From positions 372,001 through 436,000 of the forward strand of contig NZ_LR134327.1 of NCBI RefSeq assembly GCF_900636915.1: a stretch of 64,000 nucleotides of DNA, read 5' to 3'. The position numbers were made by a program, and so were the translations under genes. The notes beneath the pieces were generated by a model. It saw nothing but the letters and a program-made list of their open reading frames with translations, was not told where the DNA came from and ran no database searches. How positions within the stretch are numbered: the stretch's first letter is position 1; every line of letters starts with the position of its first letter. Source of the stretch: Aggregatibacter aphrophilus ATCC 33389. GTDB lineage: Bacteria > Pseudomonadota > Gammaproteobacteria > Enterobacterales > Pasteurellaceae. Positions 39,661 to 48,482 of the stretch are shown here, piece by piece.

Positions 39661-41325
39661 TTAGGCTTCCACCTTTGGTTTAATCACCGCATAAACTACG
39701 CCGGTCAACACAGAACCAATGGCAATGGCACCAAGGTACATAAGCGGTTCGGAGACGAACGGAATCACGAATAAGCCACCGTGTGGCGCTTGCAAGGTAA
39801 TACCTAAACTCATGGAAATCGCCCCCGCAGTGGCACCACCAAGGATGCTACTGATAATCACGCGCAGCGGATCTGCCGCCACAAATGGCAATGCCCCTTC
39901 GGAGATAAAACAGAAGCCAAGTACGAAAGAGGCTTTACCCGCATCACGTTGATTGGAGGTGAATTTACTGCGCGCTAACCAAGTGGCGATAGCCATGCCG
40001 ATTGGTGGCACCATGCCTGCTGCCATTGCCGCTGCCATTGGGGTGTAAACCTGAGAGGCGATCATGCCCACAGAGAAGGTATAAGCCGCTTTGTTTACCG
40101 GCCCCCCCATGTCGATACACATCATGGTGCCGATAATCACGCCAAGCACCATGGCATTCACATCGCCCATGGATTTTAGCCACTCACTCAACGCCGTCAT
40201 GATTTTCGCGACAGGCGGGTTAATGAGATAAATCATGGCTAAGCCGACAATGAAAGACCCCAATAACGGCAAAATTAAGATCGGTTTAAGGGACATCAGG
40301 CTTGGTGGTAATTTAATCACATCATTAAGCCCTTTCACCACATAACCCGCAAGGAAGCCGGCGATAATTCCGCCTAAAATCCCCGCGCCTGCGGTCGTTG
40401 CCAACATCCCGCCAATTAACCCCACGGCAAGTCCCGGACGGTCGGCGATGGAGAACGCCACATAACCTGCAAACACCGCGATCATTAAGTGGAACGCCGC
40501 GCCGCCACCGATATCCATTAAGGCTTTCGGCAAGCCACCTGCGATGTTTTCGTCTTTGAACGCTTCAATACCGAACATGAAGGAAATGGCGATAAGCAAA
40601 CCGCCCGCCACCACCAACGGCAACATGTGCGATACGCCGGTCATCAGGTGCTTATAGACGCCTTTCTTCTCGCCGCGCTCTTCGGCTTTCGCCGTGGACG
40701 TTGCGCCGCCTTCGTAAATTTTGGCTTCTTTAAAGGCTTTATCGAATTCTTGCGCGGTTTTCTTCAACGCAAGTCCGGTGGAGGTGCGATACATTAATTT
40801 GCCTTTGAATTTGTCCAACGGCACGTCAATATCCGCTGCCACAAACACCAAATCCGCTGCCGCCACTTCTTCCGCCGTAATTTCATTACCTGCACCCACT
40901 TGTCCGCGGGTTTCCACTTTCACCTGCCAGCCTTGTTGTTTGGCGTAGGTTTCGATAGCTTCGGCAGACATGAACGTATGCGCAACGCCTGTCGGGCAAG
41001 CGGTCACCGCTACAATATTTTTCATTTTACTGTTAGAAACGACCGCACTTTCGGCAGGCGGAACATAATCCTGCGCCTGTTGAATAGCCTGGTCCAACAA
41101 GTTTTCGGGTGCATTGAAATGTTCGTCAATTTTTGCCAAAAACACTTTTTTGCCATTAAATCCGGCATTATTCGGCAAAGCATTCCCAAAAACGACGATT
41201 AGATCCGCCGCCTCGGCACTGTCCACGATTTGATGTTGCGCTTGCGCGGCTTTGCTTAGCATTTCACGCAATAAAAAGGCCTTTGCATGACCGAAATTGG
41301 CGGTTGGGGTTAAATAAATATGCAT
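39661..41325 (-). CDS. fruA: PTS fructose transporter, EIIBC component
   Basis: The start is set at the ATG at 41325 with GAGGG upstream, 4 bases after the fruK stop; a more distant TTG is unlikely. The 554-residue protein has a degenerate EIIB' domain, then EIIB with the phosphorylated Cys in VTACPTGVAHTFMSAEA, then the EIIC membrane domain (GVSHMLPLVVAGGLLIAISF, GMVPPIGMAIATWL). It imports fructose as fructose 1-phosphate, receiving phosphate from FruB. A run of seven C lies near 40102-40108. Confidence 0.95.
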   Translation of the reverse strand: MHIYLTPTANFGHAKAFLLREMLSKAAQAQHQIVDSAEAADLIVVFGNALPNNAGFNGKKVFLAKIDEHFNAPENLLDQAIQQAQDYVPPAESAVVSNSKMKNIVAVTACPTGVAHTFMSAEAIETYAKQQGWQVKVETRGQVGAGNEITAEEVAAADLVFVAADIDVPLDKFKGKLMYRTSTGLALKKTAQEFDKAFKEAKIYEGGATSTAKAEERGEKKGVYKHLMTGVSHMLPLVVAGGLLIAISFMFGIEAFKDENIAGGLPKALMDIGGGAAFHLMIAVFAGYVAFSIADRPGLAVGLIGGMLATTAGAGILGGIIAGFLAGYVVKGLNDVIKLPPSLMSLKPILILPLLGSFIVGLAMIYLINPPVAKIMTALSEWLKSMGDVNAMVLGVIIGTMMCIDMGGPVNKAAYTFSVGMIASQVYTPMAAAMAAGMVPPIGMAIATWLARSKFTSNQRDAGKASFVLGFCFISEGALPFVAADPLRVIISSILGGATAGAISMSLGITLQAPHGGLFVIPFVSEPLMYLGAIAIGSVLTGVVYAVIKPKVEA

Positions 41326-41329
41326 AAGA

Positions 41330-42271
41330 TTATCCCTCAATAACTGTCGTTTTGACGTGATTTAAAATAGGATCGAGCAATGTGCGGTCGGCAATCCCGA
41401 CATTACTTTGCGACACGGCAAAAGCGGAAACCGCACTGGCAAAAGCCAAGGTTTCTTGCTGTGAAAAGCCGTTGATTAAGCCGTAAATCAAGCCCGCCAC
41501 CATAGAATCGCCGGCACCGACGGTGCTCACCACGTTTTCGCATTTTGGCGGTTGTGCTTGGATCACAGCCTCGTCACTTAACCAAACGGAACCTTGGGCA
41601 CCCATGGAAATAATCACATTGGCAATGCCTTGTGCTTTTAATTTTTTAGCGGCAGACACAATTTCTTCCAGTGAATTTAAGGTATAACCCACCCAAGCTT
41701 CTAATTCGCGGTGGTTGGGTTTCACCAACCAAGGCCGTGCGCTTAAACCTGCGGTTAACGCGGCGTGGCTACTATCCAACACCACTTTTACGCCTGCCTG
41801 ATGCAATTGTTTTAACCAATCGGCGAACAAGTCCGGCGTCACGCCACGCGGTAAACTGCCGCACACGGCAACGATGTCGAAGGATTTGCAATACGCAAGA
41901 GAATCCGCCACAAATTGTTGCCACGCACTTTCACTGATTTCATAGCCTAAAAAGTTTAAATCGGTAACATCCGCGTCGGTTTCGGTAATTTTCACGTTGA
42001 TACGGGTTTTGCCCGGCACGCGTTGGAATTTATCTTGTAATCCTAGTTTGTCGAATAAGGCAACAAAATCCCCTTGGTTGTCTTCACCGAGAAAACCGCC
42101 CACAGTGACGTCAATACCCAAATCTTTTAACACCTTCGCCACGTTAATACCTTTGCCCGCTGGGAAAAGTCCGAGGGTTTCCACGGTGTTGACTTCGCCC
42201 AATTCGATACGTTTTAAACGCCCGACCAAGTCATAAGCGGCATTTAAGGTGATGGTTGCGACTTTTGCCAT
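41330..42271 (-). CDS. fruK: 1-phosphofructokinase
   Basis: The 313-residue PfkB-family kinase opens with ITLNAAYD and has the GKGINVAKVLKDLG motif. The C-terminal signature is VVSTVGAGDSMVAGLIYG with the catalytic Asp. It phosphorylates fructose 1-phosphate to fructose 1,6-bisphosphate. It is the middle gene of fruBKA, with 2 bases to fruB and 4 to fruA. Confidence 0.95.
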   Translation of the reverse strand: MAKVATITLNAAYDLVGRLKRIELGEVNTVETLGLFPAGKGINVAKVLKDLGIDVTVGGFLGEDNQGDFVALFDKLGLQDKFQRVPGKTRINVKITETDADVTDLNFLGYEISESAWQQFVADSLAYCKSFDIVAVCGSLPRGVTPDLFADWLKQLHQAGVKVVLDSSHAALTAGLSARPWLVKPNHRELEAWVGYTLNSLEEIVSAAKKLKAQGIANVIISMGAQGSVWLSDEAVIQAQPPKCENVVSTVGAGDSMVAGLIYGLINGFSQQETLAFASAVSAFAVSQSNVGIADRTLLDPILNHVKTTVIEG

Positions 42272-42273
42272 AA

Positions 42274-43812
42274 TTATTCCCCTAATCCTGCGTTAATAGC
42301 CTCACCGATACCCGCGATAGCTTGTTGCGCTTGCTCGCCGGTGGCGACAAAACGCAAACGATGGCCTTTCACTACGCCTAACGCCACCACTTTCATCAGA
42401 CTTTTCGCACTGACCAACGGCGTATCGCGATCAAGATTTTGTACGGCGATATTGGCGTTATATTTTTTTACTTCGTTCACTAACACTGCCGCCGGACGGG
42501 CATGTAAACCATGTTCGTTTTTCACTTCAAAAATGCCTTCCACAGATTCACTTGGATTTTCCACCGCACTTTCATTGCTTGGCGCAGAAGTGGCCGGAGC
42601 TGCGCCTCCTGCCACCTCGATGGTATCCGGTTCACTTGGCGGCACGGCAGAAACACCTTCGCCGAGACCTGCGGCAATCACTTTGCCGATCGCTTCCATA
42701 GCGGCTTGGGCATCATCGCCCTCTGCCACAAAACGCAAACGATGTCCTTGAGTAACACCCAAGGCCACGATTTTCATCAGGCTCTTAGCGTTCACCGATG
42801 CCCCACCGCGAGTGAGATTTTCCACAGTAATCTTAGAGGTGAATTTTTTCACTTCGTTAACCAAAATGGCGCTTGGACGGGCGTGTAAACCGTGTTCGTT
42901 ACGAATGGTAAAGGTGCCGACAACGCTACCGGCAGCCACAGACGGCGCGGCGGAAGCGGTTGAAGTCGTCTGTGTCGTAGCTTGCGGAATCGGCTTGCCG
43001 TTTAATGCCGCAGCAATCTGTGCGCTGTCGCCGTTGAGTAACACTTGTTGCACCTGCGGATCCAATAAACGGGCGAGAGTGTCATTTATTTGATCGTTCA
43101 CATAGGCGACGGTCACCACGCCATGTACGGCCTTATTATTTAATTGGAAGGGTTGAACTGCACGGCTGAAAGCCAGCGCATTCTTTTGATTGCCAACGGC
43201 GGCATCGGTCACCCATAAGCCTTGCGCCAACGGCAATGCCGGATTGGCAATGACTTCCGAAACGTATTGATTATTGACCGCACTTTGTTGTTCCAATTTG
43301 CCGGCGTTAATGGCGATTAAGGTCAACAGGCTTTGCGTATCCACGTTTAAACTTAAGTTATCGGCATTCACGCTAAAATCGTCCGCTTCGCCCATTAAAA
43401 TGGCACGGAATTTTTTTACATCAGTCAATGTGGCCAATTTTGCGGCCGTGTCTTCATCGCCGAGAACGTGAGTAAGTTGACGCAATAATGCCAAATGTTC
43501 GTCAGAACGCGCCGCAATGCCGATCACCACATAAGCGATATTGCCTTCGCCCCATTCAATCCCTTGTGGAAACTGGAAAATCTGCACACCGGTATCTTTC
43601 ACCATGCCACGGGTTTCCAAGGTGCCATGCGGAATGGCGATGCCATTGCCTAAAAAAGTCGACGTTTGTTGTTCACGTCCTAACATACCTTGCAAATAGC
43701 CATGTTCAACATAACCGGCCTGTTCAAGCGCATTGGCGGCCAGCTCAATCGCTTGTTGCTTATTGTCTGCTTGAGCCGCTAAATGAATGTTACTTTCAGG
43801 TAAATTAAACAT
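42274..43812 (-). CDS. fruB: Fructose-specific PTS EIIA-HPr fusion (diphosphoryl transfer protein) with two HPr domains
   Basis: The protein has 512 residues. The N-terminal EIIA-Fru has the active His in NGIAIPHGTLETRG. A middle domain of ~110 residues follows. Two HPr domains come next, each with the phosphorylated His: FTIRNEHGLHARPSAILVNE and FEVKNEHGLHARPAAVLVNE. They are joined by an Ala/Pro/Ser-rich linker. E. coli FruB has only one HPr, so the tandem HPr is a lineage feature. It passes phosphate from Enzyme I to FruA. It is the first gene of fruBKA, so the promoter lies in 43813-43886. Confidence 0.94.
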   Translation of the reverse strand: MFNLPESNIHLAAQADNKQQAIELAANALEQAGYVEHGYLQGMLGREQQTSTFLGNGIAIPHGTLETRGMVKDTGVQIFQFPQGIEWGEGNIAYVVIGIAARSDEHLALLRQLTHVLGDEDTAAKLATLTDVKKFRAILMGEADDFSVNADNLSLNVDTQSLLTLIAINAGKLEQQSAVNNQYVSEVIANPALPLAQGLWVTDAAVGNQKNALAFSRAVQPFQLNNKAVHGVVTVAYVNDQINDTLARLLDPQVQQVLLNGDSAQIAAALNGKPIPQATTQTTSTASAAPSVAAGSVVGTFTIRNEHGLHARPSAILVNEVKKFTSKITVENLTRGGASVNAKSLMKIVALGVTQGHRLRFVAEGDDAQAAMEAIGKVIAAGLGEGVSAVPPSEPDTIEVAGGAAPATSAPSNESAVENPSESVEGIFEVKNEHGLHARPAAVLVNEVKKYNANIAVQNLDRDTPLVSAKSLMKVVALGVVKGHRLRFVATGEQAQQAIAGIGEAINAGLGE

Positions 43813-43886
43813 TCTTTCTCCTTATCAACGAAGTTGAGATGGGGTGCTGAAGAAAGCAAAAACCTTTCAGCTAAAGTTAAAAATAC

Positions 43887-43919
43887 AAAAAAACTGCCGG
43901 CAAAAACCGACAGTTTTTT
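43887..43919 (-). terminator. Terminator between the lipoprotein gene and fruB
   Basis: AAAAACTGCCGG and CCGACAGTTTTTT form a stem with a CAAAAA loop, immediately after the stop of the upstream minus-strand lipoprotein gene. It separates that gene from the fru operon, both read leftward. Confidence 0.85.
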
Positions 43920-43920
43920 A

Positions 43921-44442
43921 TTATTTCCCCGCGCAAAGTTTAAGTAGTTGTTCGGAACCTTGCACGATATATTCATCATCTTCTGACCGCACTTTACCGC
44001 TTTGCAAATCTAACATGGCATCATAAATGCCTTGGGTCAGGCTTGGTGTATTAATGTGGCTCCAACATTGTGGATTTAGTTTGCTGAAATTCGTTTGTAA
44101 CGCCTCGGCATGAATGACACCACTGTAATAGGCATAAATATCGGAATCTTGACCTTGTGGGCTATAAAGTTTTTCTTTGATTTGTTCAATTGGAATAAGA
44201 ATTCGACCCAAATACCAATCATTGGCGCCGCTAGCGAAGGAATTTACGTTGTAATTATCATGTACACGATCGCGGTAGGTTTCCACCGTGGCTTCATAAG
44301 CGGTGGCGTAGGATTTTTGATCGATGCTCTCTGCGTCTAAGTTAATCACTGTTTTTTTACTGCCCATAAATGGCACATAAGACGAAAGAGAACACGCACT
44401 GAGCGTGGCGGCAATAAAAAGAATAGAAAGTTTTTTTAACAT
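43921..44442 (-). CDS. Conserved lipoprotein of unknown function
   Basis: The start is set at the ATG at 44442 with AAGGAT upstream; this puts a clean lipoprotein signal at the N-terminus (MLKKLSILFIAATLSAC, lipidated Cys17). The mature protein of 157 residues shows no domain I recognise. Notable segments are AYEATVETYRDRVHDNYNVN and ELLKLCAGK near the end. It is monocistronic with its own terminator. A cell-envelope role follows only from lipidation. Confidence 0.65.
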   Translation of the reverse strand: MLKKLSILFIAATLSACSLSSYVPFMGSKKTVINLDAESIDQKSYATAYEATVETYRDRVHDNYNVNSFASGANDWYLGRILIPIEQIKEKLYSPQGQDSDIYAYYSGVIHAEALQTNFSKLNPQCWSHINTPSLTQGIYDAMLDLQSGKVRSEDDEYIVQGSEQLLKLCAGK

Positions 44443-44552
44443 AAAAATCCTTGAATTTAACGTAAAGTTACGAAATGAATAAGCCAACGCAAGAAGTGGC
44501 AGTCATTATACTGCTTATCCCTTGTTTATCAATAAATAGCTAAGAATAGTTA

Positions 44553-45134
44553 TTATTGCTTCTCAAAACGGGTTAAATCATCCAATGTATTGATATTGGT
44601 AAAAGCCTGCTTATTTTCAGAAAAATCCACACTCACCGCACCGTTTTGACGCATAAACTGCAACATTCGTCGTTCGCCTGAAGCCAAATAATCCGCCAAC
44701 TTGTCTTTTAGGCTACGCGCCATCAAACAAAACGTCGGGTGCTCGCGTTCGCCATCGTGGGCATAAGCAATAGAAACGCCGTGAAAAACGACCGCACTTT
44801 TGAGCTTTTCCAACAAATTTTGTGGAAAAAAAGGACAATCACAGGGTACGAATAAGACAAAATCCGTCTCGGATCGTTCCAACGCCGTTAAAATCCCGCT
44901 TAACGGCCCTTGAAATCCGGCTATACGGTCGGCAAATACCGCTAATCCATCGGCAGAATATCCCGTGTGATTGCGATTGGCGTTAATGGAAATCTGTTCT
45001 ACCTGAGTGCGTAAACGCTTGTAAATATGTTGAAACAGCGGTTTGCCGTGTAGCAATTGTAGCCCTTTGTCCGCACCGCCCATACGCTTGGCTTGTCCGC
45101 CGGCTAAAATGACGGCACTAATTGAAATTGTCAT
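44553..45134 (-). CDS. mobA: Molybdenum cofactor guanylyltransferase MobA
   Basis: The 193-residue nucleotidyltransferase has the loop ISAVILAGGQAKRMGGADKG, FVPCDCPFFP in the metal site, and HPTFCLMA. It attaches GMP to molybdopterin to make the guanine dinucleotide cofactor of DMSO-reductase-type enzymes. It is divergent from yihD across 66 bases that must hold both promoters. Confidence 0.94.
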   Translation of the reverse strand: MTISISAVILAGGQAKRMGGADKGLQLLHGKPLFQHIYKRLRTQVEQISINANRNHTGYSADGLAVFADRIAGFQGPLSGILTALERSETDFVLFVPCDCPFFPQNLLEKLKSAVVFHGVSIAYAHDGEREHPTFCLMARSLKDKLADYLASGERRMLQFMRQNGAVSVDFSENKQAFTNINTLDDLTRFEKQ

Positions 45135-45200
45135 ATTTTCTTCCGAGGTTAATTAAAGTATGATCTCGCCCGTTTATTTCTCAATAATAAGGAAAAGCGT

Positions 45201-45467
45201 ATGAAATGTCATCGCCTGAATGAAGTGTTGGAACTTTTACAGCCTTACTGGTCTAAAGACTCCGATTTATCGTTAATGCAAATTTTACAAAAAATCGCCA
45301 ACGAAGCCGGGTTTGATAAGCCCCTCGCAGAATTGTCCGATGAAGTCATTATTTACCACTTGAAAATGGCGGGTAAAGATAAATTCGAGCCGATTCCCGG
45401 TATTAAAAAAGATTACGAAGAAGATTTCAAAACCGCGCTATTAAAAGCACGCGGTATTATTAAATAA
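45201..45467 (+). CDS. yihD: YihD family protein (DUF1040)
   Basis: The 88-residue protein begins [20 protein letters not shown] and matches the short YihD/DUF1040 family over its length. Its function is unknown. AAGGAAAAGCGT before the ATG is a good ribosome-binding site. It is 14 bases upstream of dsbA, the same partnership as in E. coli and Haemophilus. Confidence 0.85.
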   Translation: MKCHRLNEVLELLQPYWSKDSDLSLMQILQKIANEAGFDKPLAELSDEVIIYHLKMAGKDKFEPIPGIKKDYEEDFKTALLKARGIIK

Positions 45468-45481
45468 GACAGGATTACAAA

Positions 45482-46099
45482 ATGAAAAAATGGTTATTTT
45501 TAGCGCTGGCAGCGACTTTTTCTTTCTCTACCCAAGCCCAAGAATTAACGGAAAACAAAGAATATGTGGTGGTGGAAGGGCAACAACGTAGTGCACAACC
45601 TGAAGTGATTGAATTTTTCTCTTTTTACTGCCCGCATTGTTATTCCTTTGAAGCGCAATACCACATCCCACAAAAAATTGCCGAATCCTTACCGGAAGGT
45701 ACGTCATTCAAGCAATATCATGTGGATTTCTTAGGCCCTCAATCAGAAAATCTCACTCGTGCATGGGCATTGGCCTTAGCCATTAACGCCGAAGAAAAGG
45801 TCAAAATACCATTATTTAAAGCGGCACAAACTAATGCGTTAAAATCCATGGACGACATCCGCCAAATTTTCATTGATAACGGCGTATCTGCCGAACAATT
45901 TGACGGTGGCATCAACAGCTTCGCCGTGAACGGTTTGGTTACCAAACAACAAAACTTGGTAAAAAAATACCAAGTGCGTGGCGTGCCGGATTTCTATGTT
46001 AACGGTAAATATCGTGTGAATATGGAAGGCTTGGCGCATGATGAAAATCATTTTATAGACGAATATGTGCAAACCGTAAAAGGTTTATTGCAAAAATAA
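45482..46099 (+). CDS. dsbA: Thiol:disulfide interchange protein DsbA
   Basis: The 205-residue protein has a signal peptide (MKKWLFLALAATFSFSTQA). A thioredoxin fold carries the catalytic FYCPHCYSFE (CPHC) and the cis-proline loop VRGVPDFYVNG. It oxidises cysteine pairs in exported proteins in the periplasm and is recharged by DsbB. It is probably co-transcribed with yihD. Confidence 0.95.
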   Translation: MKKWLFLALAATFSFSTQAQELTENKEYVVVEGQQRSAQPEVIEFFSFYCPHCYSFEAQYHIPQKIAESLPEGTSFKQYHVDFLGPQSENLTRAWALALAINAEEKVKIPLFKAAQTNALKSMDDIRQIFIDNGVSAEQFDGGINSFAVNGLVTKQQNLVKKYQVRGVPDFYVNGKYRVNMEGLAHDENHFIDEYVQTVKGLLQK

Positions 46100-46157
46100 T
46101 GAAAAATTGGTTTAATGCCTGCCGATTTTATTTTCGATACGTATTTTAGAGGATTAT

Positions 46158-46487
46158 ATGGCTGAGAGTTTTAGCGTAACCCGTCGTTTTTTCGACGACA
46201 AAAATTATCCGCGTGGTTTTGCCCGTCACGGTGATTACACCATCAAAGAAGCACAAGCTTTAGAACAACACGGACAAGCCTTCCGTGCATTGGATGCAGG
46301 CGAACGTAAACCGGCAACCAAGGAAGAAAAAGCCTTTGTAGCATTTTGTCGTGGTGAGCGCGCACCGGAAACTTTCTTCGAGAAAACCTGGAATAAATAT
46401 CGCAGCCGCATTTCCTCCAACAAACGCCTTTACACGTTATCCGGCGTGGTTGGCGTGGACAACCTGGACGACTACTCGGCAGACTAA
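46158..46487 (+). CDS. maoP: MaoP / DUF413 protein
   Basis: The 109-residue protein has the DUF413 pattern: [40 protein letters not shown] and a C-terminal [19 protein letters not shown]. In E. coli the relative YifE (MaoP) acts with the maoS site in organising the Ori macrodomain. That role is known for the family and not shown here. It is followed by a clear terminator. Confidence 0.88.
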   Translation: MAESFSVTRRFFDDKNYPRGFARHGDYTIKEAQALEQHGQAFRALDAGERKPATKEEKAFVAFCRGERAPETFFEKTWNKYRSRISSNKRLYTLSGVVGVDNLDDYSAD

Positions 46488-46507
46488 ACCACTTAAATAA
46501 CAATCAG

Positions 46508-46535
46508 AAGGCTTGGAATTCCGAGCCTTTTGTTT
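46508..46535 (+). terminator. Terminator after maoP
   Basis: AAGGCTTGGAATTCCGAGCC followed by TTTTG forms a short stem-loop 20 bases after the maoP stop and just before trmA. Confidence 0.75.
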
Positions 46536-46546
46536 TACTTATCACC

Positions 46547-47644
46547 ATGCAGAATTTACCCGTAACCCACTATTCCGCTCTGCTTGCAGAAAAACAAGAA
46601 AAACTGACCGCACTTTTGGCGCCATTTAACGCGCCTAATTTGCAAGTGTTCGCCTCGCCTACACAACATTTCCGTATGCGTGCGGAATTTCGCATTTGGC
46701 ACGAAGGCGATGATTTCTACCACATTATGTTTGACCAACAGAGCAAACAACGTTATCGGGTAGATAATTTTCCTATCGCAAGCGAACTGATTAATCGTAC
46801 GATGATGGCGTTGTTACCGTTGTTGAAACAGCAAACGGTATTACACCACAGACTGTTCCAAATCGATTATTTAAGCACGCAAAGCCAACACATTATCGTC
46901 AGTTTGTTGTATCACAAAGCCTTGGATGAAGATTGGCAAACCGCTGCGCAAACCTTGCGTTCACAACTCCAACAGCAAGGTTTTAACGTGCAAATTGTCG
47001 GACGTGCCAGCAAGCAGAAAATCTGTCTGGAACAGGATTATGTGGATGAAATCCTACGCGTTCACGGTAAAGACTACATTTATCGCCAAGTGGAAAACAG
47101 CTTCACGCAACCGAATGCGACAGTGAATAGCAAAATGTTGGAATGGGCGGTGGATTGCACCCGCAATAGCCACGGGGATTTATTGGAACTTTATTGCGGC
47201 AACGGCAACTTTTCCATTGCATTAGCACAAAATTTCCGCAAGGTGCTGGCCACAGAAATTGCCAAGCCTTCGGTAGCCGCCGCGCAATTTAACATCGCGG
47301 CGAATCAGATAAACAACTTACAAATCATCCGAATGTCAGCCGAAGAATTCACGCAAGCGATGCAGGGCATACGCGAATTTAATCGCTTAAAAGGCATTGA
47401 TTTGAAAGCCTATGAATGCAACACCATTTTCGTTGATCCGCCACGGGCCGGCTTAGATGCGGATACCGTTAAACTGGTACAACAATATGAGCGCATTTTG
47501 TATATTTCCTGCAACCCGCATACGTTGTGCGACAACCTGCAAACGCTCAACCAAACCCATCATATTGAAAAAGCCGCATTGTTCGATCAGTTTCCTTACA
47601 CGGAACACATGGAAGCGGGCGTTTGGTTGGTGAGAAAAGAATAA
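46547..47644 (+). CDS. trmA: tRNA (uracil54-C5)-methyltransferase TrmA
   Basis: The 365-residue protein has the SAM motif [19 protein letters not shown], the DPPRAGLD motif and the catalytic Cys in ISCNPHTL. The N-terminal [21 protein letters not shown] is typical of TrmA itself rather than RlmD or RlmC, as it lacks the iron-sulfur Cys cluster. It makes ribothymidine 54 in tRNA. It is 2 bases before rsmJ. Confidence 0.95.
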   Translation: MQNLPVTHYSALLAEKQEKLTALLAPFNAPNLQVFASPTQHFRMRAEFRIWHEGDDFYHIMFDQQSKQRYRVDNFPIASELINRTMMALLPLLKQQTVLHHRLFQIDYLSTQSQHIIVSLLYHKALDEDWQTAAQTLRSQLQQQGFNVQIVGRASKQKICLEQDYVDEILRVHGKDYIYRQVENSFTQPNATVNSKMLEWAVDCTRNSHGDLLELYCGNGNFSIALAQNFRKVLATEIAKPSVAAAQFNIAANQINNLQIIRMSAEEFTQAMQGIREFNRLKGIDLKAYECNTIFVDPPRAGLDADTVKLVQQYERILYISCNPHTLCDNLQTLNQTHHIEKAALFDQFPYTEHMEAGVWLVRKE

Positions 47645-47646
47645 AC

Positions 47647-48405
47647 ATGAACATCCAACTCCTCTGCGAAACCAAAACACCGCAAAAACCAACCGCACTT
47701 TTTGCCGAAGCCGGCTTAACGCATGATCCGAACAGCCCGTTGGCGTTAGTATGGACGGAAGCGGAAGGCACAGAACGCTTGGAATTACGCAAATTAGACG
47801 AACCGAAACTGGGTGCGGTGTTTGTGGATTTTGTCGGCGGCACCATGGCACATCGCCGCAAATTTGGCGGCGGGCGTGGAGAAGCGGTGGCAAAAGCGGT
47901 AGGCATTAAACAAGATAATTTACCTACGGTCATTGACGCCACGGCAGGCCTAGGGCGTGATGCCTTTGTATTGGCGGCGCTCGGTTGCCAAGTGAAACTC
48001 CTTGAACGCCACCCGGTCGTTCGTTTGTTATTACAAGACGGTTTGCAACGTGCTTATGCCGATGAAGAAATCGGCCCTTGGATGCAACAAAATATGCAAC
48101 TGTTGCCTTATCAACACATCAATCAACTGAATCCTGACTCGGATTTCGCTGACGTAGTGTATCTCGACCCCATGTACCCACACAAAGCCAAAAGCGCCTT
48201 GGTGAAGAAAGAAATGCGCGTGTTTCAACATTTAGTCGGTGCCGATTTAGATGCGGACGAACTGCTTGCGCCCGCACTCCAACTCGCCCGTCATCGCGTC
48301 GTGGTCAAACGCCCCGACTACGCTGATTTTCTCGCGCAAAAAGCATCGCACTTTTCCCGCGAAACCAAAAACCATCGCTTTGATGTGTATGTGAAGCATG
48401 GGTAA
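47647..48405 (+). CDS. rsmJ: 16S rRNA (guanine1516-N2)-methyltransferase RsmJ
   Basis: The start is set at the ATG at 47647, two bases after trmA; an in-frame TTG lies inside trmA. The 252-residue protein has the RsmJ pattern: [54 protein letters not shown] and the final [16 protein letters not shown]. It methylates G1516 of 16S rRNA. Its last 142 bases are repeated downstream at 55431-55572, bracketing the toxin island. Confidence 0.95.
   Translation: MNIQLLCETKTPQKPTALFAEAGLTHDPNSPLALVWTEAEGTERLELRKLDEPKLGAVFVDFVGGTMAHRRKFGGGRGEAVAKAVGIKQDNLPTVIDATAGLGRDAFVLAALGCQVKLLERHPVVRLLLQDGLQRAYADEEIGPWMQQNMQLLPYQHINQLNPDSDFADVVYLDPMYPHKAKSALVKKEMRVFQHLVGADLDADELLAPALQLARHRVVVKRPDYADFLAQKASHFSRETKNHRFDVYVKHG
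48263..48404 (+). repeat. 142-bp direct repeat, left copy (3' end of rsmJ)
   Basis: Starting TGCTTGCGCCCGCACTCC and ending CATGGGTA, this segment is the functional 3' end of rsmJ. It aligns without gaps to 55431-55572, with six differences by my count. The two copies flank the effector/immunity block in the same orientation. Confidence 0.92.
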
Positions 48406-48482
48406 ATTCGCTCATCCTCATATAGAAGATTTACTCTCGCTAATATATTAAAAAATATCGCTTTTCTTATCTCCTACTGACT

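Noticed and set aside
42341..43808. Several antisense frames across fruB
   Set aside because: They are shadows of the Ala-rich tandem HPr coding region.
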